A DNA stretch of 64,000 bases, taken from positions 124,001 to 188,000 of the forward strand of contig CAWBXZ010000007.1 in NCBI GenBank assembly GCA_963792855.1. The letters run 5' to 3'. Below are positions 16,817-25,711 of the stretch, one piece after another (within the stretch, counting starts at the first letter, position 1; the number at the start of each line of letters is the position of its first letter). The notes under the pieces were generated by a model. The model was not told the DNA's origin, made no database searches, and saw only the letters and a list, made by a program, of their open reading frames with translations. Both the position numbers and the translations under genes were made by a program. The stretch comes from SG8-40 sp963792855. GTDB lineage: Bacteria > Pseudomonadota > Gammaproteobacteria > Burkholderiales > Eutrophovitaceae.

Positions 16817-17218
16817 GTGACTGAGTCGACCGGGCTTGGTTCGCTGTTTGTCAGCAGCTTTCTCGCAGCCACGCTCTTGCCCGGCGGCTCGGAGTTGGTC
16901 TTCGCTGCGTTGTTGCTGTCAGAAACCGTCAGCGTCGGGCGCGCCGTGGCTGTCGCCACGCTGGGCAACAGTCTTGGCGGGCTGTCGACGTATCTCATCG
17001 GGCGCCTGGTACCCGATCGGGAAACCGACGCCAGAATGATCGGCTGGCTGCGCCGCTGGGGTTCACCGGCGTTGCTGTTGTCCTGGCTGCCCCTGGTGGG
17101 CGATGCCTTGTGCCTCGCCGCGGGCTGGCTTCGCATCCGGTTCCTCTACGCCACCTTGTTTATCGCTGTGGGAAAAGGTGCGCGTTACTGGGTGCTGGCC
17201 AAGCTATTGCTCGACTGA
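16817..17218 (+). CDS. YqaA family small membrane protein (DedA/SNARE-associated superfamily)
   Basis: An inner-membrane protein of 133 residues with the sequence LPGGSELVFAALL and a conserved NSLGGLSTYLIGR stretch, as in YqaA proteins of the DedA superfamily. Three to four hydrophobic segments are visible. GTG 16817 is chosen because homology begins there. Distant relatives work in lipid flipping or membrane homeostasis; its own role is unknown. Confidence 0.8.
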   Translation: MTESTGLGSLFVSSFLAATLLPGGSELVFAALLLSETVSVGRAVAVATLGNSLGGLSTYLIGRLVPDRETDARMIGWLRRWGSPALLLSWLPLVGDALCLAAGWLRIRFLYATLFIAVGKGARYWVLAKLLLD

Positions 17219-17305
17219 TTGCGCAGCCGCGGCTGTTTCGGATGCTGCAGTGCGATAAACTCCTGCTTCCAACCTCAATCGTGTTTTCCCGATGGTCTGT
17301 CGCTA

Positions 17306-20300
17306 ATGGAACCGGTCCCCAGTTTTGCTCCGACAGGCGTGCGCCTGCGCGAGATTCCCTATAACTACACGTCGTTTTCCGATCGTGAGATCGTGATTCG
17401 ATTGCTGGGGCAGGCTGCCTGGGATCTGCTCAACGAGCTGCGATCGGAGCGCGTCACCGGTCGTTCGGCGCGCATGCTCTACGAGGTGCTCGGTGACATC
17501 TGGGTGGTCGAGCGCAATCCGTATTTGCAGGATGACCTGATTGCCAACCCCGAGCGACGCAAACTGCTCGTGCAGGCGCTTCGTCACCGGCTGCATGAAA
17601 TCGAAGCGCGGCGTCTCAATCAGGATGAGCGTGTCCGCAAACTGATCGCGGCGGCATCCGATGCGATCGAAGCGTTTGAACGAAACTTCGATACCGTCGT
17701 CACGCTCAGGCGCGGAGCGGTTCGCCGCTTCGCCAGGGTAACGCGCCGCGACAACATCGCTTTCGACGGACTGGCGCGTGTGTCGCACGTCACCGATGCC
17801 ACAGACTGGCGCGTGGAGTATCCCTTCGTGGTGCTGTACCCGGATACCGAGGCCGAGGTGGCGGGGCTGGTGCGCGCCTGTATCGAGCTGGGCCTCACGA
17901 TCATCCCCCGCGGCGGTGGCACCGGTTACACGGGCGGCGCCGTTCCGCTGACCCGGTTTTCCGCCGTCATCAATACCGAAAAACTCGATCGCCACGGTCC
18001 GGTCGAACAGACTCGCCTGCCGGGACTGGACCGCGATGTGGCGACTATCGATTGCGGGGCCGGCGTGGTCACCCGACGTGTGATGGAAGCGGCCGAAGCC
18101 GCGGGACTGGTTTTCGCGGTCGATCCAACTTCGGCCGACGCATCGTGCATCGGCGGCAATGTCGCGATGAATGCTGGCGGCAAGAAAGCAGTGCTGTGGG
18201 GCACGGCGGTGGACAATCTGGCGTCCTGGAAGATGGTCACACCCGACGGCAACTGGTTGCTGGTCGAACGCCTCGATCACAATATCGGGAAGATCCACGA
18301 CATCGAAACCGCGCGATTCCGGCTGAGCCGTTTTGCTGTTGACGGCAAGAAACGGCTGCGGGAACCCGAGATTCTGGAAATACCCGGCCGGCAGTTCCGC
18401 AAGGCGGGCCTGGGCAAGGACGTCACTGACAAATTCCTCGGCGGTCTGCCCGGCGTACAGAAGGAAGGTTGCGACGGCATCATCACGTCGGCGCGATTCA
18501 TACTGCACCGCATGCCCGCGTTTACCCGCACCGTCTGCCTCGAGTTCTACGGCAGTGTCGGTGAGGCGGTGCCGTCGATCGTCGAAATCAAGTCCTATCT
18601 GGATGGCAACGACGGTGCAACGCTCGCCGGCCTCGAGCATCTCGACGAACGCTATCTTCGCGCCGTCGGTTATGCCGCCAAGGCAAAACGCAGCGGCCGC
18701 CCGAAAATGCTGTTGCTTGCCGACATCGTCGGCGATGACGACGATGCGGTCGGAGCCGCGGCATCGCAGGTGGTGCGCATTGCGAATGCCAGACACGGCG
18801 AAGGATTCGTGGCCGTCAGCGCCGAATCGCGCCGCCAGTTCTGGCTGGACCGCGCGCGCACTGCTGCCATCGCTCGCCATACCAATGCATTCAAGATCAA
18901 CGAGGACGTTGTCATTCCGCTCGAGCGTCTCGGTGAATATTCTGATGGTATCGAGAGAATCAATATCGAGTTGTCGCTGCGCAACAAGCTGGCCCTGCTC
19001 GACGCCCTGGAGGACGTGCTTGGCGGCGAGCTGCACCTCGATCCGGAACACCGGGAAAGTGTCGCGGCCGAGCTGATTGCAGACCGCTGCGACGCCGCAC
19101 TCGGCATTCTCCGCGCGGTCCGGTCGCGTTGGCAGTGGATTGCAGACCACCTTGACGCTGCTCTGGAAGAGTTTTCGGGGTGGCTGGCCGATTCCGGCCA
19201 GGATTTTTCATTGCCGGACAGCGCGAGTGGCGATAACGGCAAGACGGTGTTTCAGGCATTGCAGGATTACAGCTTGCGCGTGTCATGGAAAACGGAAGTG
19301 CGGCGGGCGATCATGGATCTGTTCGACGGCCGGGCGTTCGACCCGGTGCGCGCCGAAATCGACGCCACGCACAAGCGCATCCTGAAGAGCCGGGTGTTCA
19401 TTGCGCTGCACATGCATGCGGGTGACGGCAACGTACACACGAATATCCCGGTCAATTCCGACGACTATGCGATGCTGCACGAAGCCAATGTCGCGGTGTC
19501 GCGGGTGATGCGCCTCGCGCGCTCACTGGATGGCGTCATTTCCGGCGAGCACGGCATTGGCATTACCAAGCTCGATTACCTTGATCGCAATGAATTGCGC
19601 AGCTTCGAGGAATACAAGCAGCGCATCGACCCTGACGGGCATTTCAACAAAGGCAAGCTGCTGCCCGGTGCCAATCTTGACCGCGCCTATACGCCCAGCT
19701 TCAGCCTGCTCGAGCTCGAGAGCCTGATTCTGGAGCAAAGCGAGATCGGCGAAATCTCGGATTCGATCAAGGACTGCCTGCGTTGCGGCAAGTGCAAACC
19801 GGTGTGCTCCACGCACGTGCCGCGCGCAAACCTCTTGTACAGTCCGCGCAACAAGATTCTGTCGACCTCGCTGCTGATCGAGGCATTCCTGTATGAAGAG
19901 CAAACGCGCCGTGGTGTGTCGCTGATGCACTTCGACGAATTTTCCGACGTTGCCGAACATTGCACTGTCTGTCACAAATGCCTGAACCCGTGCCCGGTCG
20001 ATATCGATTTTGGCGATGTGTCGATTGCCATGCGCAATTTCCTGCGCAAGCATGGCAAGAATCGGTTCAACCCCGGAACCTCGGCAGCGATGTTGTTGCT
20101 CAATGCAACCGACCCCGCCACCATCAAGCTGGCGCGTTCTGTAATGATCGGTCTGGGTTACAAACTGCAGCAGTTCGCCTACCGGGTAGCGAAGTGGAGC
20201 GGCTTGCTGGGCAAGCAGGTAGCGCATCCGCCCGCAACGGTCGGCAAGGCGCCGGTCACGGCCCAGGTGATTCATTTCATCAACAAGCCGATGCCCGGCG

Positions 20301-21181
20301 GTTTGCCGAAAAAAACGGCACGCGCGCTGCTCGACGTCGAGGACGCGCGCATGGTGCCGGTGATTCGTAACCCGGAAAAGTCGAGCGAAGATGCCGACGC
20401 TGTTTTCTATTTTCCCGGTTGCGGCAGCGAGCGTCTGTTCAGTCAGGTCGGGCTGGCGACCCAGGCGATGCTGTATGAAGCTGGCGCCATTACCGTGCTG
20501 CCGCCGGGTTATCTTTGCTGCGGCTATCCGCAGACCGCCGCGGGACAGGAAGACCGCGGCCAGAAAATCATCACCGACAACCGGGTGCTGTTCCACCGCG
20601 TCGCCAACACGCTCAATTACCTCGACATCAAGACCGTCATCGTCTCCTGCGGCACCTGCATGGATCAGTTGCAGAAATACGAGTTCGACAAGATTTTCCC
20701 CGGCTGCCGGTTGCTCGACATTCACGAGTATCTGATGGAAAAAGGCTTGCGGCTGGAGGGCGTAAGCGGGGTGCGTTATATGTACCATGACCCCTGCCAC
20801 ACGCCGATGAAGACCTATCAGGCAAACCGGGTTGTCAATGAGTTGATGGGCGCGCAGGTGGATCTGAATGACCGTTGTTGCGGCGAGTCGGGAACCCTGG
20901 CGATTTCACGCCCTGACGTATCGACGCAGGTGCGTTTTCGCAAACAGGAAGAGATGCAAAAAGGCGTGGATGCGATCCGCGCCGGGCGGTACGAGGGCGA
21001 AGTCAGGATCCTGACTTCCTGCCCGTCCTGCCTGCAGGGTTTGTCACGCTATCGCGACGACACCGGAGTGGAAGCGGACTACATCGTGGTTGAAATGGCA
21101 AAGCATCTGCTGGGACCGGACTGGATGGCAAAGTATGTGGCGCAGGCCAATCGCGGCGGCATCGAGCGGGTCTTGCTGTGA
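17306..21181 (+). CDS. FAD-linked oxidoreductase fused to Fe-S and CCG domains (DUF3683)
   Basis: A large fusion of 1291 residues. A DUF3683 N-terminal region comes first, then an FAD-binding PCMH domain (PRGGGTGYTGGAV near residue 201) and an FAD-oxidase C-terminal domain with GEHGIG. Two 4Fe-4S clusters follow (CLRCGKCKPVC near 825, CTVCHKCLNPCP near 886), then two CCG modules (YLCCGYPQ near 1070, DRCCGESG near 1191) of the GlcF/LldE type. The layout resembles glycolate or D-lactate dehydrogenase subunits joined in one chain. The probable substrate is a 2-hydroxy acid, unproven. ATG 17306 is chosen from the conserved start. Confidence 0.9.
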   Translation: MEPVPSFAPTGVRLREIPYNYTSFSDREIVIRLLGQAAWDLLNELRSERVTGRSARMLYEVLGDIWVVERNPYLQDDLIANPERRKLLVQALRHRLHEIEARRLNQDERVRKLIAAASDAIEAFERNFDTVVTLRRGAVRRFARVTRRDNIAFDGLARVSHVTDATDWRVEYPFVVLYPDTEAEVAGLVRACIELGLTIIPRGGGTGYTGGAVPLTRFSAVINTEKLDRHGPVEQTRLPGLDRDVATIDCGAGVVTRRVMEAAEAAGLVFAVDPTSADASCIGGNVAMNAGGKKAVLWGTAVDNLASWKMVTPDGNWLLVERLDHNIGKIHDIETARFRLSRFAVDGKKRLREPEILEIPGRQFRKAGLGKDVTDKFLGGLPGVQKEGCDGIITSARFILHRMPAFTRTVCLEFYGSVGEAVPSIVEIKSYLDGNDGATLAGLEHLDERYLRAVGYAAKAKRSGRPKMLLLADIVGDDDDAVGAAASQVVRIANARHGEGFVAVSAESRRQFWLDRARTAAIARHTNAFKINEDVVIPLERLGEYSDGIERINIELSLRNKLALLDALEDVLGGELHLDPEHRESVAAELIADRCDAALGILRAVRSRWQWIADHLDAALEEFSGWLADSGQDFSLPDSASGDNGKTVFQALQDYSLRVSWKTEVRRAIMDLFDGRAFDPVRAEIDATHKRILKSRVFIALHMHAGDGNVHTNIPVNSDDYAMLHEANVAVSRVMRLARSLDGVISGEHGIGITKLDYLDRNELRSFEEYKQRIDPDGHFNKGKLLPGANLDRAYTPSFSLLELESLILEQSEIGEISDSIKDCLRCGKCKPVCSTHVPRANLLYSPRNKILSTSLLIEAFLYEEQTRRGVSLMHFDEFSDVAEHCTVCHKCLNPCPVDIDFGDVSIAMRNFLRKHGKNRFNPGTSAAMLLLNATDPATIKLARSVMIGLGYKLQQFAYRVAKWSGLLGKQVAHPPATVGKAPVTAQVIHFINKPMPGGLPKKTARALLDVEDARMVPVIRNPEKSSEDADAVFYFPGCGSERLFSQVGLATQAMLYEAGAITVLPPGYLCCGYPQTAAGQEDRGQKIITDNRVLFHRVANTLNYLDIKTVIVSCGTCMDQLQKYEFDKIFPGCRLLDIHEYLMEKGLRLEGVSGVRYMYHDPCHTPMKTYQANRVVNELMGAQVDLNDRCCGESGTLAISRPDVSTQVRFRKQEEMQKGVDAIRAGRYEGEVRILTSCPSCLQGLSRYRDDTGVEADYIVVEMAKHLLGPDWMAKYVAQANRGGIERVLL

Positions 21182-21206
21182 CGCCGATACAACCGGGGAC
21201 TCAGGG

Positions 21207-21629
21207 ATGAATGCAGCTGCGAACGGTTGCGTGTTGTGTGCGGAAACCGGTGGCAAGATCGTCTGGTCGGACACGCTCGCCCGGGTGGTTGACGTCAGGG
21301 ACGAGGATCATCCCGGTTTTTGCCGTGTCGTTCTGCAGCGTCACGCGCGCGAAATGACCGACCTCGAAGAAACAGAGCGCGCGAGAATCATGTGTATCGT
21401 ATTCGCGGTGGAGCGCGCGCAAAGAGAACTCCTGAAACCGGACAAGATCAATATCGCCAGCTTCGGAAACATGGTCGCGCACGTGCACTGGCACATCATT
21501 CCCCGCTTCCGGCTCGACCCGCATTATCCCAATCCGGTCTGGGGCAGCCGGACCGCCGGGAAGCCGCAGCCGTTGCCCGAGCGTTACTGGGAACGTTTTC
21601 GCGCTGAACTGGATGCGCAACTGGGCTAG
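21207..21629 (+). CDS. HIT family protein (histidine triad hydrolase)
   Basis: A 140-residue nucleotide-binding protein. The triad is seen as HVHWHIIPR (His92, His94, His96, with His94 the likely nucleophile). An N-terminal CVLCAETGG resembles a zinc-binding Cys pair. HIT proteins hydrolyse nucleotidyl phosphoramidates or dinucleotides; the substrate is unknown. The start is ATG 21207, 25 bp after the fusion oxidoreductase. Confidence 0.9.
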   Translation: MNAAANGCVLCAETGGKIVWSDTLARVVDVRDEDHPGFCRVVLQRHAREMTDLEETERARIMCIVFAVERAQRELLKPDKINIASFGNMVAHVHWHIIPRFRLDPHYPNPVWGSRTAGKPQPLPERYWERFRAELDAQLG

Positions 21630-21647
21630 GGGCCTGTTAACAGGCCC
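21630..21647. terminator. Palindromic hairpin between convergent genes
   Basis: GGGCCTG-TTAA-CAGGCCC is a perfect 18-bp palindrome just after the HIT stop and before the phoR stop. It lacks a T-run, so it may be a weak bidirectional terminator or an mRNA-stabilising stem. Confidence 0.4.
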
Positions 21648-21658
21648 TGGTTGCCGCC

Positions 21659-23005
21659 TCAGTTACTTGCCTGGCGGGGCACGGTCTCTGCAGTGTTGTC
21701 CGTGTAACGTGGCAAGGCAATGCGCGTTGTCGGGAAGGTAATACTGAAGGTGCTGCCCTTGCCGGGCTCGCTATCGACGTCGAGTCGCCCCTGGTGGCGA
21801 TTGATGACGTGCTTGACGATTGCCAGGCCCAGACCGGTGCCGCCGGTTTCGCGCGAGCGGCTCTTGTCGACCCGGTAGAATCGCTCGGTCAGCCTCGGGA
21901 GGTGCTGCGGCTCGATGCCGATGCCGGTGTCGCTGACCGTGAACACCGGGGTGCCATCGCGACGTTCCCAGATCAGCTCGATCGTCCCGCCCCGCGGCGT
22001 GTAGCGAACCGCATTGCTGACAAGATTGCCAAAGGCACTTCGCAATTCGTCCGTGCTGCCGATCAGCCAGTCGTTGCAGCGTGCCTCGGCGCGGATGGTA
22101 TGGCGCCCGCCGGACAAAGCGCTCGCTTCGTTCCGCAAGGATTGCAGCAACCCGGGCACATCAACCTTGTCGTCGGCGATCGTGTAAACCGAATTTTCGA
22201 GGCGCGACAGCGTTAGCAGATCATTGACCAGGCTTGTCATGCGAACCGTTTGTTCGGACATCAGTTTGATGCCGCGGGCAAGAAACTCGGGATCGGACTC
22301 AGGTGCGTCCTCGAGGGTTTCGAGAAAACCACGCACCACCGTCAGGGGAGTGCGCAGTTCATGTGAGACATTGGCGATGAAGTCGCGGCGGGTCGTCTCG
22401 AGTCGCTCCCAACGCGTAATGTCGCGTCCAAGCAGCAATTTCTGTGAATTGCCGTAGGGGACCAGTTGTATCGATACGGCACGTTCGCCGTTCTGGCCGA
22501 GCAGGTGGAGGGTGAGGGGTTCGGCAGTTTCGCCTGACTGCAAGTAGGCCGAGAACTGCGGCTGGCGCACCAGATAGGTAATTAGCGCGCCCCGGTCGCG
22601 TTGCAGGCGCAGGCCGAAATACGTTTCGGCGCGCGGGTTGCACCAGGCGATGCGATCATCATCGTCGAGCAGCACAACTGCGTCGGGAAACGCTTCGCCG
22701 GCCCGCTCAAAGCGCCCGAGCGCTTTCGAAAGGCTGAATTCGCTGGCGCGCTGCCGCTTCAGCAAACGGCCCATGTACCAGAAAATATAACTCCACGACC
22801 CGGTGCCATTGGGCATGGTGTTCGCGCCAGGCTCACGCAACCAGGCATGCAGCGACGACAGATTATGAATGTGGTGCAGCAGCAGAATCAGCAATCCGCC
22901 CGACAACAGGCACAGTGCCGCCATCGCGCCGAAAATTGGCCAACTCACCAGCGCTATCGCGCCCAGAACAAAAAGAGCCGAGAGCGGTTTGCCCCACAGT
23001 CGCAT
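21659..23005 (-). CDS. phoR: Phosphate regulon sensor histidine kinase PhoR
   Basis: A 448-residue membrane kinase. Two N-terminal hydrophobic helices (about 8-45) lead to a PAS domain (about 100-200). Then come HisKA with phospho-acceptor His215 in NVSHELRTP, and the ATPase domain with the DTGIGIEPQHL N/G1 box and GGTGLGLAIVKH G2 box. It phosphorylates PhoB under phosphate limitation. The gap to phoB is 115 bp, with phoB upstream on the same strand. No pst or phoU genes lie in the window. Confidence 0.95.
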   Translation of the reverse strand: MRLWGKPLSALFVLGAIALVSWPIFGAMAALCLLSGGLLILLLHHIHNLSSLHAWLREPGANTMPNGTGSWSYIFWYMGRLLKRQRASEFSLSKALGRFERAGEAFPDAVVLLDDDDRIAWCNPRAETYFGLRLQRDRGALITYLVRQPQFSAYLQSGETAEPLTLHLLGQNGERAVSIQLVPYGNSQKLLLGRDITRWERLETTRRDFIANVSHELRTPLTVVRGFLETLEDAPESDPEFLARGIKLMSEQTVRMTSLVNDLLTLSRLENSVYTIADDKVDVPGLLQSLRNEASALSGGRHTIRAEARCNDWLIGSTDELRSAFGNLVSNAVRYTPRGGTIELIWERRDGTPVFTVSDTGIGIEPQHLPRLTERFYRVDKSRSRETGGTGLGLAIVKHVINRHQGRLDVDSEPGKGSTFSITFPTTRIALPRYTDNTAETVPRQASN

Positions 23006-23120
23006 CGAAGCGGAGTCCCTGACCGAGTAAGGCCTGAATTATCCCAAAAAACGCCTTGCGCCGATCAGGCGCTTTTTCGGCGGGAACCGCGCGCAGAAGA
23101 GTACGGCCCCGATGATGATG

Positions 23121-23807
23121 TCAGGAGCCGGACAGCCGGTAGCCGGTGCCGCGCACGGTTTGTATCATCTGGTCCAGATGTCCCGCTTCGAGCGCCTTGC
23201 GCAGGCGCCGGATATGCACGTCTACGGTGCGCTCCTCGACGAAGACATGATCGCCCCAGACGTTGTCCAGCAGTTGCGCCCGTGAATGCACCCGCTCCGG
23301 GTGGGTGAGCAGGAAATGCAGCAAGCGGAATTCGGTCGGACCCAGGTCGATATTCTCGCCATTGCCGGTTACCCGATGGCCGGCCGGGTCGACGCGCAGC
23401 CCGCCGATCTCGACGACGTCGTCAGTCATTTGCGGCGCGCGCCGCCGCAATACCGCCTTGATTCGCGCGTTCAGCTCGCGCGGCGAAAACGGCTTGGTAA
23501 TGTAGTCGTCGGCACCGCTCTCCAGGCCCAGGAGCTTGTCCTGCTCCTCGGAGCGCGCAGTGAGCATGATGATCGGGATGGCCCTGGTGCGCTTGTCGCC
23601 GCGCAGGCGCCGCGCGACCTCGATTCCGCTGGCGCCCGGCAGCATCCAGTCGAGCAGCACCAGATCGGGAAGAGCGTTCGCCACAAGGCGCAATGCCTGT
23701 TCGGCAGTGTCGGCGCAAAGGGGCTGGTGACCGGCCTGCCTGAGGTTGTAGGCGATCAGTTCCTGTATCGCGGGTTCATCTTCGACAACCAGTATGGTTG
23801 CAGCCAT
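23121..23807 (-). CDS. phoB: Phosphate regulon response regulator PhoB
   Basis: An OmpR-family regulator of 228 residues. The receiver domain has acidic residues near 10-11, phospho-acceptor Asp53 in LLDWMLPG, Thr/Ser in ITARSEE-like context and Lys in ITKPFSPREL. The winged-helix DNA-binding domain ends with VRGTGYRLS. The combination of ERTVDVHIRRLRKAL and adjacent phoR supports PhoB. Confidence 0.95.
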   Translation of the reverse strand: MAATILVVEDEPAIQELIAYNLRQAGHQPLCADTAEQALRLVANALPDLVLLDWMLPGASGIEVARRLRGDKRTRAIPIIMLTARSEEQDKLLGLESGADDYITKPFSPRELNARIKAVLRRRAPQMTDDVVEIGGLRVDPAGHRVTGNGENIDLGPTEFRLLHFLLTHPERVHSRAQLLDNVWGDHVFVEERTVDVHIRRLRKALEAGHLDQMIQTVRGTGYRLSGS

Positions 23808-23836
23808 GGGCGTGTTTTGGCTTTGCTTTCAGAGAG

Positions 23837-23897
23837 GCCTGTATAGTATGAACCAGATGTTGCAGATTTGTGACATCTGACATATTTGACAGACAGC
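23837..23897 (-). promoter_or_regulatory. phoB upstream region with TGTCA repeats
   Basis: Reading the minus strand toward phoB, three TGTCA and one TGTC element lie at about 23870-23897. An AT-rich CATACTATAC, a possible -10 area, lies at about 23840-23850. PhoB binds direct repeats containing TGTCA, so this may be an autoregulatory site. The spacing of 7 and 9 bp differs from the usual 11-bp Pho box, so the assignment is tentative. Confidence 0.35.
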
Positions 23898-23961
23898 TTC
23901 CCTGATTTTGTTGACCCGGTATCATCGCGGCCCGGCTGCAAACAGACAAGTGAGAACCGAT

Positions 23962-24336
23962 GTGACTGGCCCGCAAAAAGGCACACGCCAACCGACCGAT
24001 ATCATCCTCCACCAGCAATCACGGATCCTGGAGATCGCTTTCGACGACGGCAAGCGATACAGACTGTCTTGCGAGTACTTGCGTGTCAGTTCTCCGTCGG
24101 CGGAGGTGCGCGGCCACGGCGCCGGACAGGAAGTGCTGCAAACCGGCAAGAGGGAGGTCAGCATCACGGCGATCGAGCCGGTTGGAAACTACGCGATCAA
24201 GCTGGTGTTCAGTGACGGCCACGACACCGGGTTATATTCGTGGGATTACCTCTATTCACTCGGTGCTGACCATGACAGTCTGTGGAACGAATACCTCCAG
24301 CGCCTCGAAAAAGCGGGCGCCAGCCGTGACGCCTGA
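23962..24336 (+). CDS. DUF971 (gamma-butyrobetaine hydroxylase-like N-terminal) domain protein
   Basis: A 124-residue protein made of one DUF971 domain: TDIILHQQSRILEIAFDDG, LSCEYLRVSSPSAEVRGHG, then LVFSDGHDTGLYSWDYL. It starts at GTG 23962, giving MTGPQKGTRQ as in relatives. It sits directly upstream of ubiE, as is common in this group, which suggests but does not prove a link to quinone or Fe-S metabolism. Confidence 0.87.
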   Translation: MTGPQKGTRQPTDIILHQQSRILEIAFDDGKRYRLSCEYLRVSSPSAEVRGHGAGQEVLQTGKREVSITAIEPVGNYAIKLVFSDGHDTGLYSWDYLYSLGADHDSLWNEYLQRLEKAGASRDA

Positions 24337-24354
24337 GCGCATGAGTACCAGCCT

Positions 24355-25089
24355 ATGAGCAAGACCACCGATTTCGGTTTCGAAAACGTAGACGAAGAAC
24401 GCAAGGCCGGCAAGGTTGCCGGCGTGTTCAGTTCGGTCGCGGGACGCTATGACCTGATGAATGATCTCATGTCCGGCGGCCTGCATCGGCTCTGGAAGCG
24501 TTTCGCTGTCGAACTATCGGGTGTGCGCGAGGGTGCGCGCGTGCTCGACGTGGCCGGCGGTACCGGAGACGTTGCGCGCTTGCTGGCGCGCCGCGCCGGA
24601 TCGACCGGACAGGTCTGGCTGACCGATATCAATGCCGACATGCTCGCGCGGGGTCGCGACCGCCTGATCGACTCCGGCCATGCGCTGCCGTCTGTTCGCT
24701 GTGACGCCGAAAAACTGCCGTATCCGGGAGACTATTTCGACTGCGTGTCGGTGGCGTTTGGCTTGCGCAACATGACCCGCAAGGAAGCCGCACTGAAGGA
24801 AATGTTACGCGTGCTGCGCCCCGGAGGGCGCCTGCTGGTGCTCGAATTCTCCGCCGTATGGAAACCGCTGGCGCCGCTCTATGACGTGTACTCGTTCAAG
24901 GTTCTGCCGCTGCTCGGCAAGCTGATTGCGAATGACGCCGACAGCTACCGCTATCTTGCCGAGTCCATTCGAATGCACCCGGCGCAGGCGGAACTGGCCG
25001 GGATGATGCGCAACGCCGGTTACGCAAAAGTCGACTACTTCAACCTCAGTGCCGGTGTTGTCGCACTGCATCGCGGTTTCAAGAATTGA
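24355..25089 (+). CDS. ubiE: Ubiquinone/menaquinone biosynthesis C-methyltransferase
   Basis: SAM-dependent C-methyltransferase of 244 residues acting on the benzoquinol ring. The SAM-binding motif VLDVAGGTGDVARLL (about residues 61-75), the GRYDLMNDLMSGGLHRLWKR start and the post-I/II motif FGLRNMTRKEAALKEMLRVLRPGG are diagnostic. It is the first of ubiE-ubiJ-ubiB, 18 bp after the DUF971 gene. Confidence 0.97.
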   Translation: MSKTTDFGFENVDEERKAGKVAGVFSSVAGRYDLMNDLMSGGLHRLWKRFAVELSGVREGARVLDVAGGTGDVARLLARRAGSTGQVWLTDINADMLARGRDRLIDSGHALPSVRCDAEKLPYPGDYFDCVSVAFGLRNMTRKEAALKEMLRVLRPGGRLLVLEFSAVWKPLAPLYDVYSFKVLPLLGKLIANDADSYRYLAESIRMHPAQAELAGMMRNAGYAKVDYFNLSAGVVALHRGFKN

Positions 25090-25098
25090 GCCCCGGCA

Positions 25099-25698
25099 AT
25101 GCTGAACGAAATCGTTCTCGGTACGTCGCGTCATCTTCTGGGCCCGGCACAATGGGCTCGCTCGCGCCTGCGCGAACACGCTGGCAAGCAGGTTCGCGTC
25201 GATCTGTTGCTCGTGCCTGCGCCCGTCCTGTTGCGGATTGCCTCTGATGGTTATCTCGAGCATGGCGAGCCCGATGCGGCGCCTGATCTGGTGGTGAAGC
25301 TGACACCGGTGGCGGCGGCGAAATGGCTGTCCGATCGCGAGGCCGCCTGGCGAGAGGCAAGGGTCGAGGGTGATATGGAACTCGCGGCGGCGGTATCGCA
25401 CGTGATGAGCAACCTGCGCTGGGATTATGAGGAAGATCTGAGCAAGGCGGTTGGCGACGTGGCGGCGCACCGGCTTGCCGGCGGCGCACGCCGTCTGTCC
25501 GCGTGGCCAGCAGAGGCTGCTGAATCGCTGGCGCGCGCTGTTGCCGAATATCTCAGCGAGGAACGGCGTGCGCTTGCGACGCCGCTGGCCGTCGAGGAGT
25601 TCACCGCCGGGGTCGACGAACTTCGCGACGCGGTCGAGCGGCTAGACAAGCGCATCGACAGGCTGGTACGCCGCCTGGGCGAAACAGCGCCAGGCTGA
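25099..25698 (+). CDS. ubiJ: Ubiquinone biosynthesis accessory factor UbiJ (SCP2 domain)
   Basis: A 199-residue protein with an N-terminal SCP2 lipid-binding domain (VRVDLLLVPAPVLLRIASDG to about residue 100) and a charged helical C-terminus (VDELRDAVERLDKRIDRLVRRL). It binds ubiquinone intermediates with UbiK in the cytosolic Ubi complex. The call rests on domain type and its place between ubiE and ubiB. Confidence 0.9.
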   Translation: MLNEIVLGTSRHLLGPAQWARSRLREHAGKQVRVDLLLVPAPVLLRIASDGYLEHGEPDAAPDLVVKLTPVAAAKWLSDREAAWREARVEGDMELAAAVSHVMSNLRWDYEEDLSKAVGDVAAHRLAGGARRLSAWPAEAAESLARAVAEYLSEERRALATPLAVEEFTAGVDELRDAVERLDKRIDRLVRRLGETAPG

Positions 25699-25711
25699 GC
25701 GATATGCCCTG

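Noticed and set aside
17303..19150. Minus-strand frame of 615 residues inside the FAD fusion gene
   Set aside because: It mirrors the codon bias of the conserved plus-strand gene and has no family-like motif.
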